From positions 1-17,091 of the forward strand of contig JAQGKC010000068.1 in the NCBI GenBank assembly GCA_028290305.1: a DNA stretch of 17,091 bases. Direction: 5' to 3'. The notes under the pieces are model-generated. The model had not been told where the DNA came from, ran no database searches, and worked only from the letters and a program-made list of their open reading frames with translations. The stretch is from Bradyrhizobium sp. Lineage in GTDB: Bacteria > Pseudomonadota > Alphaproteobacteria > Rhizobiales > Xanthobacteraceae. The position numbers and the translations under genes are program-made. Positions 14,013-17,091 of this stretch are shown one piece after another; position 1 is the first letter of the stretch, and each line of letters opens with the position of its first letter.

Positions 14013-16103
14013 TCAGGCAGCTTCGGGCGTTTCCAGCAGGCCGCGGCGGCGCAGCAGCGCGTCGGGCTCGGGCTCGCGGCCGCGAAATGCCACATAGGCG
14101 TCTTCGGGATCGCGCGAGCCGCCCGACGAATAGATGTCGTCGTGCAGGCGTTTTGCGACCGCCGGATCGAAGATGTTGCCGGCCTCCTCGAAGGCGCCGA
14201 ACGCGTCGGCGTCCATCACCTCGGACCACATGTAGCTGTAATAGCCCGACGCATAATGATCGCCGGAGAAAATATGGCCGAATTGCTGCGGCCTGTGCCG
14301 CAGCGAAATCTCCGCGGGCATCCCGATTTTTTCCAGCTCGTTGCGTTCGAACGCCCGTACATCCCGGCTTGCGGAGGCCGGCTGGGTGTGGAATTCGAGA
14401 TCGATCAGCGCCGAGGAGACGAATTCCACGGTGGCAAAGCCCTGGTTGAATTTGCGCGCGGCGATGAAGCGCTTCAACAGATCGTCCGGCAGCGGTTCGC
14501 CGGTCTGGTAGTGCCGCGCGAACTGGCGCAGCACCTGCGGCTGCTCCTGCCAGTGCTCGTAAAGCTGCGACGGTAGCTCAACGAAATCGGTGAACACGCT
14601 GGTGCCGGACAGCGAAGGATAAGTCACGTCCGACAGCATCCCGTGCAGGCCGTGGCCGAATTCGTGGAACAGGGTCCGGGCATCGTCCGGCGACAGCAGC
14701 GAGGGCTCGCCGTCGGCGCCTTTAGAGAAGTTGCAGACATTGAGGATCAGGGGAGCAATGTCGCCGTCGAGCTTCTGCTGGTCGCGCAGCGACGTCATCC
14801 AGGCGCCTGAACGTTTCGAGGGCCGGGCGAAGTAGTCGCCGTAGAACAGCGCCTTGTGCTGGCCAGCGCTATCCTTCACTTCCCAGACCCGCACGTCCGG
14901 ATGCCAGACCGGAATGTCCTTGCGCTCGGAGAAGGTGAGGCCGAACAGGCGGGTAGCGCAGTCGAAGGCGGCCTCGATCATGTGGTCGAGTGCCAGATAG
15001 GGCTTGATCGCAGCGTCGTCGAAATTGGCGCGGCGCTGCCGCAGCTTTTCGGCGTAGTAGCGCCAGTCCCATGGCGCCAGCGCGAAATTGCCGCCCTCCT
15101 CCGCCACCAATGCCTGCAGGGCGTCGCGGTCTGCGAGCGCCCGGGCCCGGGCCGGCTTCCAGACCCGCTCCAGCAGGCCGCGTACCGCCTCCGGCGTCTT
15201 GGCCATTGAATCCTCCAGCCGGAAGGCGGCGAAGGTCGGGAAGCCCAGGAGTTTGGCGCTCTCCTCGCGCAAGCCCAGGATTTCGACAATGATCGCGTTA
15301 TTGTCGTTGTCGTTATTGTTGTCGCCGCGCGCGGTGAAGGCCTTGAACACCTTCTCGCGCAGGTCGCGCCGGGTCGAGCTCTTCAGGAACGGCTCGACGA
15401 AAGACCGCGACAGCGTCATCACGGCCTTGCCGGCCATGCCGCGCTCGTCGGCGGCGGCCTTTGCCGCGGCGATAAAGGTGTCGGAAAGGCCGTCGCGATC
15501 GGCCTCGCCGAGTTCCATGAACCATTCCTGCTCGTCGCCAAGCAGATGGTGGCTGAACGCCGTGCCGAGATGCGCCAGCCGCTCGTTGATCTCAGCCATC
15601 CGCTTCTTCGCCACCTCGTCGAGGCCTGCGCCGGAGCGATGGAAGCGGGTGTAGGTCCGCTCCAGCAGCCGCATCTGCTCGGACGTCAGTCCGAGCGTGG
15701 CGCGGTTGTCGTGCAGCAGCGCGATCCGGCCGAACAGCACCGCGTTCATCATGATCGGGTTCCAGTGCCGCGCCATCCGCAACGACACCTCCTTGTCGAT
15801 CTCCAGCAACGCTGGATTGGAATGCGCCGACACCAGATCGTAGAACACCGCCGACACCTTGGAGAGCAGCTTGCCCGAGCGCTCCAGCGCGGTGATGGTG
15901 TTGGGGAAGTCCGGTGTCGCCGGATCATGGGTGATCGCGGCGATCTCGGCCGAGTGGTCGGCGAAGGCCTGCTCGAAGGCGGGGAGGAAATGTTCGGGTG
16001 CGATCTCCGCGAACGGCGGTGTCTCGAATGGCGTCTGCCACGCCTTCAGCAGCGGGTTTACCGGAGCTTGCGGAGTGACCATCGTTTCCAAGGTTTCTGA
16101 CAT
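14013..16103 (-). CDS. dcp: M3 family zinc oligopeptidase (peptidyl-dipeptidase Dcp type)
   Basis: A 696-residue cytoplasmic metallopeptidase that cleaves short peptides, releasing dipeptides in the case of Dcp. The zinc site HEFGH is at 480-484 and the third ligand is E509, spaced 25 residues as in E. coli Dcp (H469, H473, E498). SGDHYASGYYSYMWSEVMD and the C-terminal GGSRDPEDAYVAFRGREP are strong M3 signatures; the latter favours Dcp/oligopeptidase A. The substrate-channel domain makes up residues 1-470 and is almost all helix. An odd DNNNDNDNN run lies near residues 261-270. The N-terminus PLLKAWQTPFETPPFAEI matches the family start, so ATG at 16103 is well placed. It is followed by the DUF1007 gene 18 bases on and diverges from the small membrane protein gene. 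Oligopeptidase A (PrlC) is the main alternative name. Confidence 0.92.
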   Translation of the reverse strand: MSETLETMVTPQAPVNPLLKAWQTPFETPPFAEIAPEHFLPAFEQAFADHSAEIAAITHDPATPDFPNTITALERSGKLLSKVSAVFYDLVSAHSNPALLEIDKEVSLRMARHWNPIMMNAVLFGRIALLHDNRATLGLTSEQMRLLERTYTRFHRSGAGLDEVAKKRMAEINERLAHLGTAFSHHLLGDEQEWFMELGEADRDGLSDTFIAAAKAAADERGMAGKAVMTLSRSFVEPFLKSSTRRDLREKVFKAFTARGDNNNDNDNNAIIVEILGLREESAKLLGFPTFAAFRLEDSMAKTPEAVRGLLERVWKPARARALADRDALQALVAEEGGNFALAPWDWRYYAEKLRQRRANFDDAAIKPYLALDHMIEAAFDCATRLFGLTFSERKDIPVWHPDVRVWEVKDSAGQHKALFYGDYFARPSKRSGAWMTSLRDQQKLDGDIAPLILNVCNFSKGADGEPSLLSPDDARTLFHEFGHGLHGMLSDVTYPSLSGTSVFTDFVELPSQLYEHWQEQPQVLRQFARHYQTGEPLPDDLLKRFIAARKFNQGFATVEFVSSALIDLEFHTQPASASRDVRAFERNELEKIGMPAEISLRHRPQQFGHIFSGDHYASGYYSYMWSEVMDADAFGAFEEAGNIFDPAVAKRLHDDIYSSGGSRDPEDAYVAFRGREPEPDALLRRRGLLETPEAA
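15295..15324 (-). repeat. Imperfect trinucleotide run inside dcp
   Basis: On the coding strand the codons GAC, AAC and AAT alternate about nine times, encoding DNNNDNDNN. The run is in frame, so slippage would add or remove Asn/Asp residues without breaking the gene. It sits in a surface loop between helices of the channel domain by analogy with the Dcp fold. Confidence 0.7.
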
Positions 16104-16234
16104 GCCAATTCCCGCTTTTTCGCCACGAATGAAAGAACGATCTATATCACGCGATGGGGCTTTTTTGGGCCTTTTACGCTTGATAGCAGGGGCCTTTTCA
16201 GAGAGATTGCGCCCCTCAACAGGATCCGAAAGAC
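16104..16234. promoter_or_regulatory. Divergent region of dcp and small membrane protein gene
   Basis: The 131 bases must serve both genes. On the minus strand GATATAG (about 16142-16148) could be a -10 for dcp, about 40 bases before its ATG, but no good -35 was found. On the plus strand TTGATA at about 16180 with a 17-base spacer to GAGATT is a weak candidate for the other gene. GAAAG lies three bases before the ATG at 16235. Confidence 0.3.
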
Positions 16235-16495
16235 ATGAGTTCGCAGACCTCCCCGAGCGCAGCCCGCCAGATCAACTGGCCCAGCGTCATCACCGTCATC
16301 AGCGCGGCGATTTTGATCGGCGCCGAAGTGTTCGGTGCGGCATTTGCCGGCGGCTGGGCGCTCGCGATCCTGTTTGGTCTCGACGACATGGGCGCGCACA
16401 TCCTGCAGGCCGTGCTGTTCGCGATCGGCGTCTTCATCATGGTGGCGTTCATCCGCGCGGCGCAGCGCGTCGAGCCGTTCACGCGCCGCGCGTAA
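16235..16495 (+). CDS. Small conserved membrane protein, two helices
   Basis: An 86-residue protein with two hydrophobic helices (about 17-45 with a Gly/Ala-rich part, and 55-74) joined by the short loop GLDDMGAH, and charged ends (RAAQRVEPFTRRA). Nearly the same sequence is a hypothetical protein in Bradyrhizobium and Rhodopseudomonas, from memory, so it is likely a real conserved gene. The start has GAAAG just upstream. The function is unknown. It diverges from dcp, with no other partner in the window. Confidence 0.75.
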   Translation: MSSQTSPSAARQINWPSVITVISAAILIGAEVFGAAFAGGWALAILFGLDDMGAHILQAVLFAIGVFIMVAFIRAAQRVEPFTRRA

Positions 16496-17091
16496 GTCGG
16501 CTGCGCAACAAAGCCGCGCGCCGCGTGCGTCAAACGCTCACGCTTCGTTAAAGAAACTTAACGCCTGTTCACGTTCAGCGCCGCGCGAGCGCGCTGAGAG
16601 CAACGCTGCAAGCGCGCGTTAGGGAAATTTGTCCTCAGCCTAAAAAAAATGTTGCGCGGCAGAGTCAAAACCCCTATTTGCACTCTTGCCCAATTTCGCA
16701 CGTGCCTGTGGTCGTGTGTCAGTCGGTAGGTATCCGGACAAGAGGCCGGACAGCCGCCAAGGGATGAAGAACCGAGGGTCGCTCAAGTCGTTCTGGACTT
16801 GAGAGGCCAGCATCTCTCTCAAGAGATGCCGCTGAAGGTCTCTTCGTTCTTTGCAACCGTGACTGGCAGCCGGAGGCGAACCGGCGCACCTCGTTCTCAA
16901 CGGGGGACGCGACTTAAAGCAACGACGGATCGGGCTTTTTTGGTCTCTGCCGGCTTTCCACCAGCCGGCGCGAATACCGAAGAGGCTTGTCCTTCATTGC
17001 CAGGTGTGCGGGCGGGATCCTTCCCAACCAATCCACGGCAGCACAATTCGGTCTGAGCTTTTTGGCCCCGTCGCGCCTCCATCGCGCGAAG
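16496..17091. other. Gene-free right end with many hairpins
   Basis: No credible coding region was found in these 596 bases; the open frames at 16640-16900 (minus) and 16799-17056 (plus) have no ribosome site or recognisable domain. Near 16546-16563 there is a perfect CGTTAA/TTAACG palindrome with a six-base centre, and TCAGCGC/GCGCTGA (about 16575-16597) forms a stem that may end the upstream gene. From 16733 on there is dense RNA-like structure, listed separately. A gene may begin just past the right edge. Confidence 0.5.
16733..16969 (+). ncRNA. Candidate structured leader or small RNA with internal terminator
   Basis: Perfect stems follow one another: TCCGG/CCGGA (16733-16737, 16746-16750), CTCAAGTC/GACTTGAG (16782-16789, 16796-16803), GCATCTCT/AGAGATGC (16810-16817, 16822-16829), GCCGG/CCGGC (16869-16873, 16881-16885), then AAAGC-CGA/TCG-GCTTTTTT (16916-16941) with a six-T tail as in an intrinsic terminator, and finally GCCGGCT/AGCCGGC (16949-16955, 16963-16969). 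The order suggests either a small RNA ending near 16941 or a long leader with attenuation for a gene beyond the edge. I match it to no known RNA family. The strand is inferred from the T tail. Confidence 0.4.

Noticed and set aside
16546..16563. CGTTAA-N6-TTAACG as a CtrA site
   Set aside because: Spacing between the TTAA units is six, not seven, and it lies after a gene end with no start codon nearby, so I kept it only as a palindrome in the description of the right end.
16799..17056. 85-residue frame at the right end
   Set aside because: It runs through several perfect hairpins and a terminator-like stem, has no ribosome site and no recognisable family.
1..17091. CRISPR array, intact insertion sequence, prophage or defence system
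   Set aside because: No regularly spaced identical repeats, no transposase or integrase motif, no phage structural gene and no known defence domains were seen in any frame.

Overview
The window reads as chromosomal DNA of a GC-rich alphaproteobacterium, most likely from the Bradyrhizobium/Rhodopseudomonas group (Nitrobacteraceae). This rests on codon bias, the protein families present, and intergenic repeat families that I remember from that group; no search was run.

Positions 1-7166 and 12785-16495 are mostly housekeeping or envelope genes. On the left: the 3' part of gltD (ammonia assimilation); a secreted outer-membrane beta-barrel protein on the opposite strand; kdsD (arabinose-5-phosphate isomerase, first step to the Kdo sugar of LPS), divergent from the barrel gene; a two-gene membrane operon qmcA-nfeD (stomatin/SPFH protein plus its OB-fold partner); hemH (ferrochelatase); and a small MAPEG membrane protein divergent from hemH. 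On the right, all on the minus strand: an M3 oligopeptidase (dcp) followed closely by a periplasmic DUF1007 protein, then a Tat-type exported cupin. A small two-helix membrane protein diverges from dcp.

Positions 7167-12784 look like an accessory block. Genes are small and spaced far apart: an NTF2/SnoaL-like protein, a secreted Cys-rich protein, a small membrane protein, an anchored Cys-containing protein, and an OpgC-type membrane acyltransferase. The spaces hold several degenerate repeats that I could align with each other by eye, plus one long structured element (about 7370-7870) of a type I recall as dispersed in Bradyrhizobium.

The most interesting items are: (a) the OpgC acyltransferase carries an N-terminal module that I otherwise know only as a free-standing small protein; (b) the 7387-7496 element forms a long stem enclosing inner hairpins, and its two mismatches are both C.A on the plus strand, hence G.U on the minus strand, hinting at a minus-strand RNA; (c) the gene-free right end (16733-16969) has a series of perfect hairpins and a terminator-like stem with six Ts, suggesting a structured leader or small RNA. 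I found no CRISPR array, tRNA, rRNA, transposase or intact insertion sequence. No complete novel defence or biosynthetic system is visible.
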